This document shows, one piece after another, positions 1-6,071 of a stretch of DNA of 6,902 bases. Both the position numbers and the translations under genes were made by a program. Numbering within the stretch: position 1 is the first letter of the stretch; each line of letters starts with the position of its first letter. The DNA lies in contig JBBQTU010000223.1 in assembly GCA_038213005.1 (NCBI GenBank), positions 1 to 6,902 on the forward strand. The letters are read 5' to 3'. Below the pieces are notes generated by a model that was given only the letters and a program-made list of their open reading frames with translations, did not search any database and was not told the origin of the DNA. This DNA is from JBBQTU01 sp038213005 (GTDB lineage Bacteria; Planctomycetota; Phycisphaerae; Tepidisphaerales; Tepidisphaeraceae).

Positions 1-738
1 CGTGAGTGGCGCACGTGACCGCCCACGCGATGAAGCCACGGTCAGAAGAACCGTATGCGCTAATGTGCGCACGTACGGGTCCGCGGGAGCCCCGGCCGAG
101 TAATCGGCCGGGGCCACCCAGACACTGGACAAATAACGGCGCGCATGAAAGGTGGACACGGGACAAATAACGGCGGCAAGGGGTATCCTGCTATCATTTG
201 GAGCCGTAGCATGAGCGGACAATGTCCGGTGTCCCCTTTTCTGGCCCAATGTCCGGTGTCCCCTTTTCTGGCCCCCACCCAGTCGCGTCTCTCGCGAGAA
301 TCCGCGGGCGAGCAGGATGCCCACCAAAATGGACGGAACCTCCATCATGGCCAGCAGCAGCGGCATGTGCTCCTCGAAAGCAATCTGCCGGCTGGAGAGA
401 TAGGTGGCCGCCACGGCATAGGTGCCGACGCTCACGGAGCCGTAATGCGCGGCGATGGACGCTGAATCCGCCCGCTTGAACCGGCCGGCGAAACGCAGCA
501 CCGGATAGGCGACCAGGGGCAACAGGAACCCAAGGGCCACGACCGCAAGCATTTGCTGCAACAGACCGCTGAAAGGCTGCCTGGCAAGTTCGATGCCGCC
601 CTTCAAACCGATGGCCAGCAGCAGCAGTATGCTCACCAAGTCGTAGACGGCGGCAGGCATGCGCAGTTCGGAACGCAGCAGTCCGGCGACCAGCCCGAGC
701 AGGAAGAACAAGATGATGGGGTCGAGATTGTTCAGCAT
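1..738 (-). CDS. sbtA: Truncated SbtA-type sodium-dependent bicarbonate transporter (N-terminal half only)
   Basis: SbtA permeases import bicarbonate with sodium across the inner membrane. From the ATG at 738 the first ~150 residues match the N-terminal half of this family: hydrophobic segments at about 6-22, 31-50, 60-83, 99-115 and 125-145, with LLLAIGLKGGIELA (39-52), HYGSVSVGTYAVAATYL (98-114) and MPLLLAMMEVPSILVGILLA (125-144). Similarity stops near residue 151 (about base 285). Beyond that the frame runs through repeats and the antisense of a group II intron and stays open to the window edge, but that tail (about 95 residues) resembles nothing in SbtA. The family normally has a second inverted five-helix half (320-370 residues in all), so this copy should not be functional and is probably a pseudogene. 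It starts 29 nt after the kinase-like gene and is likely co-transcribed with it. Only a weak GAGAG precedes the ATG. Confidence 0.78.
   Translation of the reverse strand, partial: MLNNLDPIILFFLLGLVAGLLRSELRMPAAVYDLVSILLLLAIGLKGGIELARQPFSGLLQQMLAVVALGFLLPLVAYPVLRFAGRFKRADSASIAAHYGSVSVGTYAVAATYLSSRQIAFEEHMPLLLAMMEVPSILVGILLARGFSRETRLGGGQKRGHRTLGQKRGHRTLSAHATAPNDSRIPLAAVICPVSTFHARRYLSSVWVAPADYSAGAPADPYVRTLAHTVLLTVASSRGRSRAPLT
48..81 (+). ncRNA. Group II intron domain V catalytic hairpin
   Basis: A 34-nt hairpin with the length, bulge position and bulge sequence expected of domain V. Lower stem GAACCGTA (48-55) faces TACGGGTC (74-81) with one A-G mismatch; CG at 72-73 is the bulge; TGCGC (56-60) pairs with GCGCA (67-71). 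Domain V binds catalytic metal ions in the spliced RNA. The triad reads AAC here instead of the common AGC. Confidence 0.75.
85..119 (+). ncRNA. Group II intron domain VI hairpin with candidate branch-point A116
   Basis: Bases 89-99 and 104-114 are an 11-bp perfect inverted repeat closed by a GTAA loop (100-103). Below it, GGG 85-87 can pair with CCC 117-119, leaving A116 in a small internal bulge on the 3' side. That is where the lariat branch-point adenosine sits in group II introns. On its own the hairpin could be any GC-rich palindrome; its place four bases after domain V is what supports the call. Confidence 0.62.
124..274. repeat. REP-like cluster: direct, inverted and 27-bp tandem repeats
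   Basis: Three layers of repetition sit between the intron end and the remaining sbtA sequence. GGACAAATAACGGCG occurs at 127-141 and 161-175. GGACACGGGACA (154-165) is an 11-of-12 inverted match to TGTCCGGTGTCC (223-234), and the latter recurs at 250-261. Bases 221-247 and 248-274 are a perfect tandem duplication of 27 bp ending in a T-rich tract and CTGGCCC. CGGACA-A-TGTCCG (216-228) is a further palindrome. No coding content is recognised. The arrangement looks like the end region of a small mobile or REP-type element; I cannot name a family. Confidence 0.6.
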
Positions 739-767
739 CGGTCTCTCAAGACGCGGGAAACAGCACC

Positions 768-1640
768 TTATACCGGGAACAGCATTTCATAGTCGACCAG
801 TGCCCACACGGGTTGCCCCTGGCGGCTCAGGACGCCAGCGCCGTCATGCGAAGGGCGGACAATAAGGTGACGCGGCTTGTGATCGAGCACGACCCATCCC
901 ATCGCGAACAGGGTGTCTCGCGCCAGCTCCGTCATCCGCTGCACTGTGTGCGAGCTCAGCATTCCTGCCTGGGAAGCCTGCACGGCGTCCAGCCCGTCGA
1001 TCCAGTGATAGAGCAGGATGTACATGCGCTCCCATCCATAATCGAGCCGCATGCTTGGTGGCTGGTGAGATTGACTTTCTATCAAGCGGGCGTTGTAGAT
1101 GTCTCGCAAAGACGATTTACGCCCCAGTTCCCAATCCAGATAGCGCGTTGCGGGCGAGTAAATTGCCAGCGGCCGCTTGGTGCGAATTCCTGGTCCCGGC
1201 GCAGCGCGCAAGAGCATCAGATTGCCGAACTCCTCGAACGGCGAGAGAAATTCAGGCCCCGCGAACTGCCGACGCAGAGCGGGATCGCTTAGCGCAACGG
1301 GGTCGATGGCCGTCACGAGGGTGTCCTGGCCGAAGCGGCAGAACTTAACGACCAAGGCGAAATCCCTGGTGCGCGGATGCTCGACCGGAACGCGATAGAC
1401 CGCGCCGGTCGCCCCGGCCAGGGCGCGACCGACGCGGCTGAAACGCTGCCCGACGAACCATCGCCCGGGCACGAGACATTCGACCATCGGCCAGCCCATC
1501 CGCGTTACAAACAGGTCGCCGGATTGCATCCCGCGCAGGTGGACGTAATCCACGCCGAACAGCCGCAGGCGGTGCTGGGCCGGCACCTCGTCGAAGGTCA
1601 GCCTTCGACCTCGATTGAAGGTCCAGTCGTAGCCTTCCAT
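768..1640 (-). CDS. Kinase-fold-like protein of unknown family, middle gene of the operon
   Basis: 290 residues, no recognised named family, no signal peptide or membrane segment. The order of motifs looks like an aminoglycoside-phosphotransferase-type kinase fold: a small glycine-rich turn GATGAVYRV (76-84), a lysine in ALVVKF (K99), a possible alpha-C glutamate around FEEFGNL (135-141), a hinge-like MYILLYHWIDG (206-216), then LDHKPRHLIVRP (252-263) and LVDYEML (281-287) near the end. D253 and D283 would be the catalytic and metal aspartates; H258 stands where Asn is usual. The protein ends seven residues after the DYE motif, so it lacks the usual C-terminal helices. I chose the ATG at 1640: an AAGGAG lies 10 nt upstream, whereas the alternative TTG at 1649 (overlapping the previous stop) would be 1 nt from it. 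It follows the DUF4914 gene by 5 nt and precedes sbtA by 29 nt. The kinase reading is inference from motifs only. Confidence 0.72.
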   Translation of the reverse strand: MEGYDWTFNRGRRLTFDEVPAQHRLRLFGVDYVHLRGMQSGDLFVTRMGWPMVECLVPGRWFVGQRFSRVGRALAGATGAVYRVPVEHPRTRDFALVVKFCRFGQDTLVTAIDPVALSDPALRRQFAGPEFLSPFEEFGNLMLLRAAPGPGIRTKRPLAIYSPATRYLDWELGRKSSLRDIYNARLIESQSHQPPSMRLDYGWERMYILLYHWIDGLDAVQASQAGMLSSHTVQRMTELARDTLFAMGWVVLDHKPRHLIVRPSHDGAGVLSRQGQPVWALVDYEMLFPV

Positions 1641-1645
1641 GGGCC

Positions 1646-3571
1646 TCAAGCTCCTTCTTGTTCAAACGTGGGCAGTTCCAGCAGCGACTCGTAATCGGCC
1701 AGCGTGCCGCCTGACAGGCAGCACTCGATGATTTTGCGTCCCGTGGGTAACAGGTCGGGCGCGAGGAACTGCCGCAACTCGCGGTAGAAGAACTGCTCGA
1801 GGATCTCCGCGCCCCGATCGTAGGCTGCCGGTCCAACCTCCGGTTGCTGATCGACCTCGAAGAACCACGGGGTAATCGTGCTGCCTTCGATGACCAGTTT
1901 GCCCGGGGTGTAGCCTAGCAGCGGGCACCGCGAGGGCTTCATCTGCCCACTGCTGAAGCGAGCCCCGCCACGGCGGGCCAGGTACTCGCGCATGATCCAC
2001 TGTGGCATGAAGCCGACTTCCCACGCTCCGATATGCTGGTTGGGGCACAGGATGTAGCGGACCTTGGGTGTTTCGATGATCTGGTTGAGCAGCAGGTTCG
2101 CATGGTCCACCCGTCGCCCGGTAGCAAAGGGCCAGTACGAGCCGACGCCTTCGGACGACATGCCTTCGGTCTGTACGATGCTGGGATTGTCATGCCCGCG
2201 GGGGGCGACCAGTCGCCACAGCCAGGCTAGCGCTGGGGGCAGCAGATGGAAGATCCCGATGATGCCGTAGCTGGGCAGTTGATCGGTGCATGGGGGCGTG
2301 CGGATGCCGAAGCTGCGTACATCAACGTCCACTGCGCCTTGGATCACATCCGGCACGATCTCACGGGGCACGACGACGCGCGGGTTGGGACAGGGCTTGC
2401 CCGGCGCATCCTGCACATGCTCCCAGATGAGCGCCGTTGCGCCCGGGTGCGCATCGATGCTCAGAAATAGCAGCGGCTTGGGCGGGTGAGCCGCCAAGCC
2501 CTCCAGGTGCGGGTCGATGCCGTATTGGGTGATATGGTTGACGCGCACGAACCAAGCTTGCTCGGCGTCCATAAGCGTGAGCTTGCCGCGACCCTTTTCG
2601 AGACTGGGGTGACACAACGCCATGTCGTCGGTGACAGGGCGCAGCGCGCAGCCGCGTGGCAGAATCAGCGTGCGTGTGTCTCCGCTGATGAGGTTGCGCC
2701 CGATCAGCAGCGAGCCATCGGGCTGACGGTGGATGTGCTCGAGCATTTCGCTCTTGCCACCTCCGCTGGCACCCTCGTGGGAGATGACGATCTGGTTGTC
2801 GTAGGGTGTGATCACCTGAACCGTGGAGCAGTGCATGGTGACCCACTTTTCTGCCTCGCCGATGTTCAGCAGCACGCCATAGATGCCCTTCTTGGCGCTG
2901 GGACCGGGATAGAGGTTGTAGCTGAACAACTCGTGCATGCCGTCCATGCGGTTATGCACAACGATCTGTTTGCCATCGAAGTGCGTGTGCCGGAAAGTGG
3001 GGGCGACGTAAATGATGGCCCGCGGCGCAAAATCGGGCGGAAGTTCATCACGGCGCAGAATGCCCTGAAGCAAGGCCAGGCCCAGCGCGAAAAACCCGCA
3101 GTTATCAGGCGCGATGACCAAGGCGTGGGTTCCCTTGCCCGCACGTCCGGCGTAGAACGGGAAAACCGCGAGCCGCTGGGTCTTGAGCCAGTTCAGGGTC
3201 TCCTGACGCACGGTGTCGAAGTCCGTTGCGAATCGCTCCTGATAGGTCGGCTTGTCGGTCGGCCGCTTGTCGCCGATGACCAAGCAGTCAGGGTCCCGGC
3301 GGCGCATGTAAGGCTCGGGGTAGTTGGCGGCAATGCCGTTCTTTACCCGGCAAACGCTGGCCTCGACGATACGTCCCTTGCCGGGCACCTCGAAGGCCAC
3401 CTCGTGCCACCCGTCGACCTCGTCGCGTACCGCCAACTTGACCAGTTCCTCCGTGGTTTCGGCCACGATGACCGACGGTGCCGCATCCAGCAGGTCGGCC
3501 GTCTCTATCGGAACCGGAAAAGAAAGATGACGACACATGCGAGTGCCAGAGGTTTTTTCAGTGTTTGTCAC
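1646..3571 (-). CDS. DUF4914 family P-loop protein, PEP-carboxykinase-like
   Basis: About 641 residues, matching the length and overall sequence style of DUF4914 proteins, a family of unknown function that I recall as related to phosphoenolpyruvate carboxykinase. Numbering from the longer ATG start (3589), the nucleotide site shows as ISHEGASGGGKSEML (269-283), a Walker A-like loop, followed by RPVTDDMALCHP (317-328), comparable to the DD-containing kinase-2 motif of PEPCK. Other conserved-looking blocks are LFLSIDAHPGAT (374-385), VRSFGIRTPP (424-433) and GSYWPFATGRRVDHANLL (483-500). No signal peptide or membrane helix, so cytoplasmic. It is first in the operon with the kinase-like gene and sbtA, and divergent from the PocR/AraC gene. 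I chose the GTG at 3571 because AAGGGA lies 6 nt before it; the in-frame ATG at 3589 adds six residues but has no visible ribosome site. The substrate is unknown; a PEPCK-like phosphotransfer or a decarboxylation is possible but unproven. Confidence 0.85.
   Translation of the reverse strand: MTNTEKTSGTRMCRHLSFPVPIETADLLDAAPSVIVAETTEELVKLAVRDEVDGWHEVAFEVPGKGRIVEASVCRVKNGIAANYPEPYMRRRDPDCLVIGDKRPTDKPTYQERFATDFDTVRQETLNWLKTQRLAVFPFYAGRAGKGTHALVIAPDNCGFFALGLALLQGILRRDELPPDFAPRAIIYVAPTFRHTHFDGKQIVVHNRMDGMHELFSYNLYPGPSAKKGIYGVLLNIGEAEKWVTMHCSTVQVITPYDNQIVISHEGASGGGKSEMLEHIHRQPDGSLLIGRNLISGDTRTLILPRGCALRPVTDDMALCHPSLEKGRGKLTLMDAEQAWFVRVNHITQYGIDPHLEGLAAHPPKPLLFLSIDAHPGATALIWEHVQDAPGKPCPNPRVVVPREIVPDVIQGAVDVDVRSFGIRTPPCTDQLPSYGIIGIFHLLPPALAWLWRLVAPRGHDNPSIVQTEGMSSEGVGSYWPFATGRRVDHANLLLNQIIETPKVRYILCPNQHIGAWEVGFMPQWIMREYLARRGGARFSSGQMKPSRCPLLGYTPGKLVIEGSTITPWFFEVDQQPEVGPAAYDRGAEILEQFFYRELRQFLAPDLLPTGRKIIECCLSGGTLADYESLLELPTFEQEGA
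1651..1656 (-). promoter_or_regulatory. Shine-Dalgarno site deciding the start of the kinase-like gene
   Basis: AAGGAG on the minus strand lies inside the last codons of the DUF4914 gene, 10 nt before the ATG at 1640 and only 1 nt before the TTG at 1649. It favours the ATG and suggests translational coupling to the upstream gene. Confidence 0.6.
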
Positions 3572-3577
3572 AGGATT

Positions 3578-3583
3578 TCCCTT
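3578..3583 (-). promoter_or_regulatory. Shine-Dalgarno site favouring a GTG start for the DUF4914 gene
   Basis: AAGGGA on the minus strand sits 6 nt upstream of the GTG at 3571. The ATG at 3589 lies upstream of this site and is preceded by no purine-rich core, so initiation at the GTG looks more likely. Confidence 0.5.
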
Positions 3584-3620
3584 CTTCATCGCAAGCGATG
3601 CTTGATGAGCGACTCAGGCC

Positions 3621-3637
3621 GATGGCATACGGCCATC
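3621..3637. promoter_or_regulatory. Palindrome in the divergent promoter region, candidate operator
   Basis: GATGGC (3621-3626) and GCCATC (3632-3637) form a perfect 6-bp inverted repeat around ATACG. It lies about 32 nt upstream of the DUF4914 ATG and about 37 nt upstream of the proposed -10 of the regulator gene, so a bound protein could act on both genes. AraC-family proteins more often bind direct repeats, so its reader is uncertain. Confidence 0.35.
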
Positions 3638-3670
3638 ATGGAGTCTCTGGATCGCTGCCGAATCTCTATT

Positions 3671-3679
3671 TGGTATGAT
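3671..3679 (+). promoter_or_regulatory. Possible extended -10 promoter for the PocR/AraC regulator
   Basis: TGGTATGAT fits an extended -10 element (TGn plus a five-of-six match to TATAAT). No good -35 hexamer stands 17 bp upstream. Transcription would begin near 3686, giving a leader of about 86 nt to the ATG at 3772. The same AT-rich patch reads TATCAT on the minus strand (3680-3675) and could instead serve the DUF4914 operon. Confidence 0.35.
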
Positions 3680-3771
3680 AACGGGGTACGTGCGGGACTG
3701 CTCCGCAAGAGGTGTACTGACTGCGCAGTTTATGTGGCCAGTAAATGACGCATCGATTATGCTGACGTTAT

Positions 3772-4668
3772 ATGCCAAAGGTCATCCGACACGCGCTGTA
3801 TCAGAAAGTCTCTCAACTGAAGGACTTGCAGCAGTTTAGAGACGACTTCATGCTGACCACCGGCCTGAAACTGGAGTTTGTGGATGACTTGGGCCAGTCC
3901 CCCGTGGATGCCATCAACCCCTCCCCGCTGTGCCATAGCCTCCAGAGTTCCGATCCTGGCAAACGCCTTTGCCAGCGGGCACATAGCCAACTCCTCGCGG
4001 CCGCCAAAGACCATCCGGCCTGGGTGACCTGCGACGCGGGCCTTCACCTCGCCGCCGTGCCTGTTCGCGTGAGTGGCATTGTTGTGGGGTATCTCAAGTT
4101 CGGCGGCGTCACCACCCAGGACTACCGCGGCCCGGACCTTCACCGCATCGAACACCTGCTCCGCAAGGCCGATGTTCCCCTCGCCCTGTTGGATATGGAG
4201 AAAGGCCTTGCCCAAACACGAGTCGTGCCGCTGGCGTTATTGCAGGCCTATCTGCGCATCCTCGCCATCGCGGCTCAGCAACTGGCGCTGCGCATGACGG
4301 CCCATTTGGCTGCCCCGACCACCTCGCTCCCGCATATTGTGGAGCAGGCTTGCCGGGCGATCCGCCGTCGGGCCCTGACCGAAGACCTTCATCTTGCGGA
4401 TGTCGCCCGTGAGTGCCGCGTCAGTGTCAGCCACCTTTCACGTATTTTTCATCACGCCACCGGGCTGACCTCCCGGGAGTACATCGCCCGCTGGCGGGCC
4501 GAACACGCTTACCATCTTCTTGTGGAGGGCGATCGGCCCATCACCCAAATTGCCTACGAGTCCGGGTTCCAGTCGCTTTCCCAGTTCAACCGCGTGTTCC
4601 GCGCCGCCTACGGCAAGTCGCCGCGCCGGATACGCGACGAGCGACCTCGGGGTCAGGCCCAAGCGTGA
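3772..4668 (+). CDS. AraC-family transcriptional regulator with PocR sensory domain
   Basis: 298 residues, a one-component DNA-binding regulator. The N-terminal part (about 10-175) matches the PocR ligand-sensing domain: YQKVSQLKDLQQFRDDFM (10-27), TGLKLEFVDDLG (30-41), the cysteines C54, C67 and C87 with VTCDAGLHLAAVPV (85-98), and GIVVGYLKFGGV (102-113). The C-terminal part is a complete AraC DNA-binding domain with two helix-turn-helix units: LADVARECRVSVSHLSRIFH (208-227) and ITQIAYESGFQSLSQFNRVF (258-277), ending in the usual YGKSPRRIR (280-288). PocR domains are known from the propanediol/cobalamin regulator and are thought to sense small metabolites; the effector here is unknown. The gene is divergent from the DUF4914 operon across about 200 nt, so that operon is the likely target. 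The ATG at 3772 has no clear Shine-Dalgarno site. The reading frame is intact. Confidence 0.93.
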   Translation: MPKVIRHALYQKVSQLKDLQQFRDDFMLTTGLKLEFVDDLGQSPVDAINPSPLCHSLQSSDPGKRLCQRAHSQLLAAAKDHPAWVTCDAGLHLAAVPVRVSGIVVGYLKFGGVTTQDYRGPDLHRIEHLLRKADVPLALLDMEKGLAQTRVVPLALLQAYLRILAIAAQQLALRMTAHLAAPTTSLPHIVEQACRAIRRRALTEDLHLADVARECRVSVSHLSRIFHHATGLTSREYIARWRAEHAYHLLVEGDRPITQIAYESGFQSLSQFNRVFRAAYGKSPRRIRDERPRGQAQA

Positions 4669-4716
4669 TCATCTGTGCCCCCGAACCGGTCCAGGCGCGG
4701 TAACCCGCCGCATGAG

Positions 4717-4738
4717 AAAACGCCCCAGTTATGGGCGT
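4717..4738 (-). terminator. Weak hairpin with T run on the minus strand
   Basis: ACGCCC and GGGCGT pair around a 7-nt loop (4720-4738). On the minus strand the stem runs into TTTT then C; on the plus strand there is no T run. It stands 52 nt after the regulator stop and far (about 500 nt) from the end of the convergent kinase gene, so its use is unclear. Confidence 0.3.
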
Positions 4739-4955
4739 CGAGTGCGTGCCACGGGATACGGATGAGGATGAAATGGCGGCAAAACTCTAAACGGGACGCA
4801 CGTGAATAGTCCCACAAGCAGGAAGTGATCAACCGGATTCGGCATCATTAGATGAGCACAAACCGCATGACCCGCATTTCCCTATCCCGCTCCCGCCTCG
4901 ACATCGTCTGGCCGGTTGCCGTCTTCACTGTGATGAGCAAGCCCGGCGTCACTTA

Positions 4956-4990
4956 AGCGGAGCGGAAGCGACTACAAAGCCGCTTCTACG
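4956..4990. repeat. Palindromic intergenic element (GAAGCG / CGCTTC)
   Basis: GAAGCG (4965-4970) and CGCTTC (4981-4986) are inverted around a 10-nt spacer, in a block reading AGCGGAGCGGAAGCGACTAC onwards. From memory it resembles short repeats scattered between genes in PVC bacteria, but only one copy is in this window, so that is inference. Confidence 0.35.
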
Positions 4991-5123
4991 GGCGGTGCGG
5001 GTGACGGATCGGGGTAGGAGTAAAGGGGTCATCTGAAGGTGTATGAGGTGAAGCAGGGGCGGGGGGCGACGATTCGGCGGGAGCTATTGAAGCAGGTTAT
5101 GTCGGCGGACGGAAGTCGCCCAT

Positions 5124-5156
5124 CGCACGTCAAAGACGTGCGCCACGAATGGTGGC
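5124..5156. repeat. Double-hairpin palindromic element
   Basis: CGCACGTC (5124-5131) and GACGTGCG (5135-5142) form a perfect 8-bp stem with an AAA loop, directly followed by a second inverted repeat, GCCAC (5142-5146) and GTGGC (5152-5156). Two adjoining stems in a gene-free stretch suggest a REP-like dispersed repeat. No T run follows, so a terminator is less likely. Confidence 0.5.
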
Positions 5157-5236
5157 ATGGCGTTGGGTGATCCCGCAGGTAATTGAGCGAGCTTACCCAC
5201 GGCTTCCCGCGGGTTGTTGGTGTGCATGGGGTGGTA

Positions 5237-6022
5237 TTACATGGGCGGGGTTTGCAGCGAGACATCGCGGCCGGGTTGGGTTTGGCGGAGGCGGCGGTCG
5301 TGGGCGGCGATGCGGCGGATTTTGTAGTTGATGCAGAAGCGGAGGAGGCGGGGGAAGGTGGGGTGGCGGAGTTGGCAGTAGTGGGCGAGGGCGCGATCCG
5401 CGTCGGCATGGAGATTCAGGCGGCGGAGGCTGAAGAGAAGCTGGGCGAGATCCTTGACGACCCAGCGGAAGCGGAATGGCCAGGAGGGGAGCGGGTGGAC
5501 GCGGCCGGCGTCGATGAGGTGCACGGGCCCCTGGTGGGCGGGACCGCCCGGGCGGACGAAGAAGTGGCAGAGGTAGAGGTCCTGGTGGTGGAGCCCCTGG
5601 GCGTGGAGGCGGGCGGCGAGCTGCACGATGGGAGGCAGGGCGGTGGGGATGGTGGCGGGGGGGAGCTTGTCGGCCGGGACGCGGCCGGCGAGGTCGTCGG
5701 TGATGAGGAACGCCCGGCCGTCGGGGAGCTTGCCGTGGGCGATGAGGGGGACGGTGGGGATGCCGTGGTCGCGGAGGAGGTGGATGCCGCGGACTTCACG
5801 CTCCACGTCGGCGGCGTGGCCGGTGAGGTAACGTTTTATGTGCCAGCGATGGGGTATGCCGTCTGGGGAGACGAAATCGAAGGTGGCGTTCTGGCGTTCG
5901 GGGAGGTTTCGCCAGAGGTGGATCCGTGGGTCGGTGAAGACGGTCTGCGCGTCCAGGCCTGACTGGGCGAAGATGGCTGCGGAGTCAGGCTCGATCTTGA
6001 TGGTGGTGCTGAGCCCGTTCAT
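5237..6022 (-). CDS. Lipopolysaccharide kinase (WaaP/Kdo kinase, InaA) family protein
   Basis: 261 residues from the ATG at 6022. Family members phosphorylate sugars of the lipopolysaccharide core at the cytoplasmic face of the inner membrane; the substrate here is unknown. Kinase motifs are in order: HRWHIKRY with the ATP lysine K63, EREVRGI (75-81) as the alpha-C region, FLITDDLAG (105-113) at the hinge, the catalytic loop LHHQDLYLCHFFV (144-156) with H146 and D148, LIDAGRVHPLP (169-179) in the DFG position with D171, and RFRWVVKDLAQLLFS (184-198), all close to WaaP-type signatures. The longer GTG start at 6094 would add 24 residues encoded by an 18-bp palindromic repeat, so I rejected it. 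No Shine-Dalgarno site precedes the ATG. Third codon positions are heavily C, which leaves a long antisense open frame. No neighbour is in the same operon, so its pathway is not shown by context. Confidence 0.88.
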   Translation of the reverse strand: MNGLSTTIKIEPDSAAIFAQSGLDAQTVFTDPRIHLWRNLPERQNATFDFVSPDGIPHRWHIKRYLTGHAADVEREVRGIHLLRDHGIPTVPLIAHGKLPDGRAFLITDDLAGRVPADKLPPATIPTALPPIVQLAARLHAQGLHHQDLYLCHFFVRPGGPAHQGPVHLIDAGRVHPLPSWPFRFRWVVKDLAQLLFSLRRLNLHADADRALAHYCQLRHPTFPRLLRFCINYKIRRIAAHDRRLRQTQPGRDVSLQTPPM

Positions 6023-6032
6023 GCTGGGACGG

Positions 6033-6038
6033 ATTCTA
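6033..6038 (-). promoter_or_regulatory. Possible -10 element very close to the kinase start
   Basis: TAGAAT on the minus strand is 10 nt before the ATG at 6022. Transcription from it would begin about 3-4 nt before the start codon, giving a near-leaderless mRNA, which would fit the missing ribosome site. No good -35 hexamer is visible 17 bp further upstream. Confidence 0.3.
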
Positions 6039-6071
6039 ACGGAGTTGGCGGCATCACACACGGGTATGGTG

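Larger units (their letters stand above)
1..123 (+). mobile_element. 3' end of a group II intron (domains V and VI)
   Basis: The plus strand carries the ribozyme tail of a bacterial group II intron. Bases 48-81 form exactly the 34-nt domain V: eight-step lower stem 48-55/74-81, two-base bulge CG at 72-73 on the 3' side, five-pair upper stem 56-60/67-71, and a six-base loop. Four bases further, 85-119 folds as a domain VI hairpin with A116 unpaired. A 3' splice site about 7 nt after that A falls near 123, where the sequence ends in AC, fitting the usual AY end. The reverse transcriptase/maturase ORF and the rest of the ribozyme would lie left of the window, so I cannot say whether the intron is whole. 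The position 50-79 pair is A-G instead of a G-U type pair of the AGC triad, which may mean decay or a variant lineage. Confidence 0.72.
4669..5236. other. 568-nt convergent intergenic region without a convincing gene
   Basis: This region lies between the ends of the plus-strand regulator and the minus-strand kinase. I see no ORF with a ribosome site and recognisable protein. It contains one possible terminator hairpin (4720-4738) and two palindromic elements (4965-4986 and 5124-5156) that look like dispersed intergenic repeats. Two tiny ORFs (34 and 43 codons) were considered and not accepted. Confidence 0.6.

Noticed and set aside
89..114. Similarity of the domain VI hairpin (GGCCGAG...CGGCCGGGGCCAC) to the start of the 126-bp repeat
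   Set aside because: Probably a chance match of GC-rich palindromes; loop and flanks differ and no domain V is near the right-hand repeat.
89..114. Rho-independent terminator
   Set aside because: Strong stem but no T run on either strand; the adjoining domain V explains it better.
813..1292. 159-codon plus-strand frame opposite the kinase-like gene
   Set aside because: Shadow of a real gene; no domain and no ribosome site.
2486..3748. 420-codon plus-strand open frame opposite the DUF4914 gene
   Set aside because: It mirrors the codon bias of the real minus-strand gene, has no recognisable domain, and crosses the divergent promoter region.
4852..4956. 34-codon ORF starting ATG after the regulator
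   Set aside because: No Shine-Dalgarno site, composition not protein-like, lies in a repeat-bearing gap.
5039..5170. 43-codon GTG ORF in the convergent gap
   Set aside because: A purine-rich AAGGGG precedes it by 10 nt, but its last third is the double-hairpin repeat and the peptide matches nothing I know.
5183..5962. 259-codon plus-strand frame rich in Gly, Glu and Val
   Set aside because: It is antisense to the WaaP-like kinase; its composition is the reverse complement of C-ending codons.
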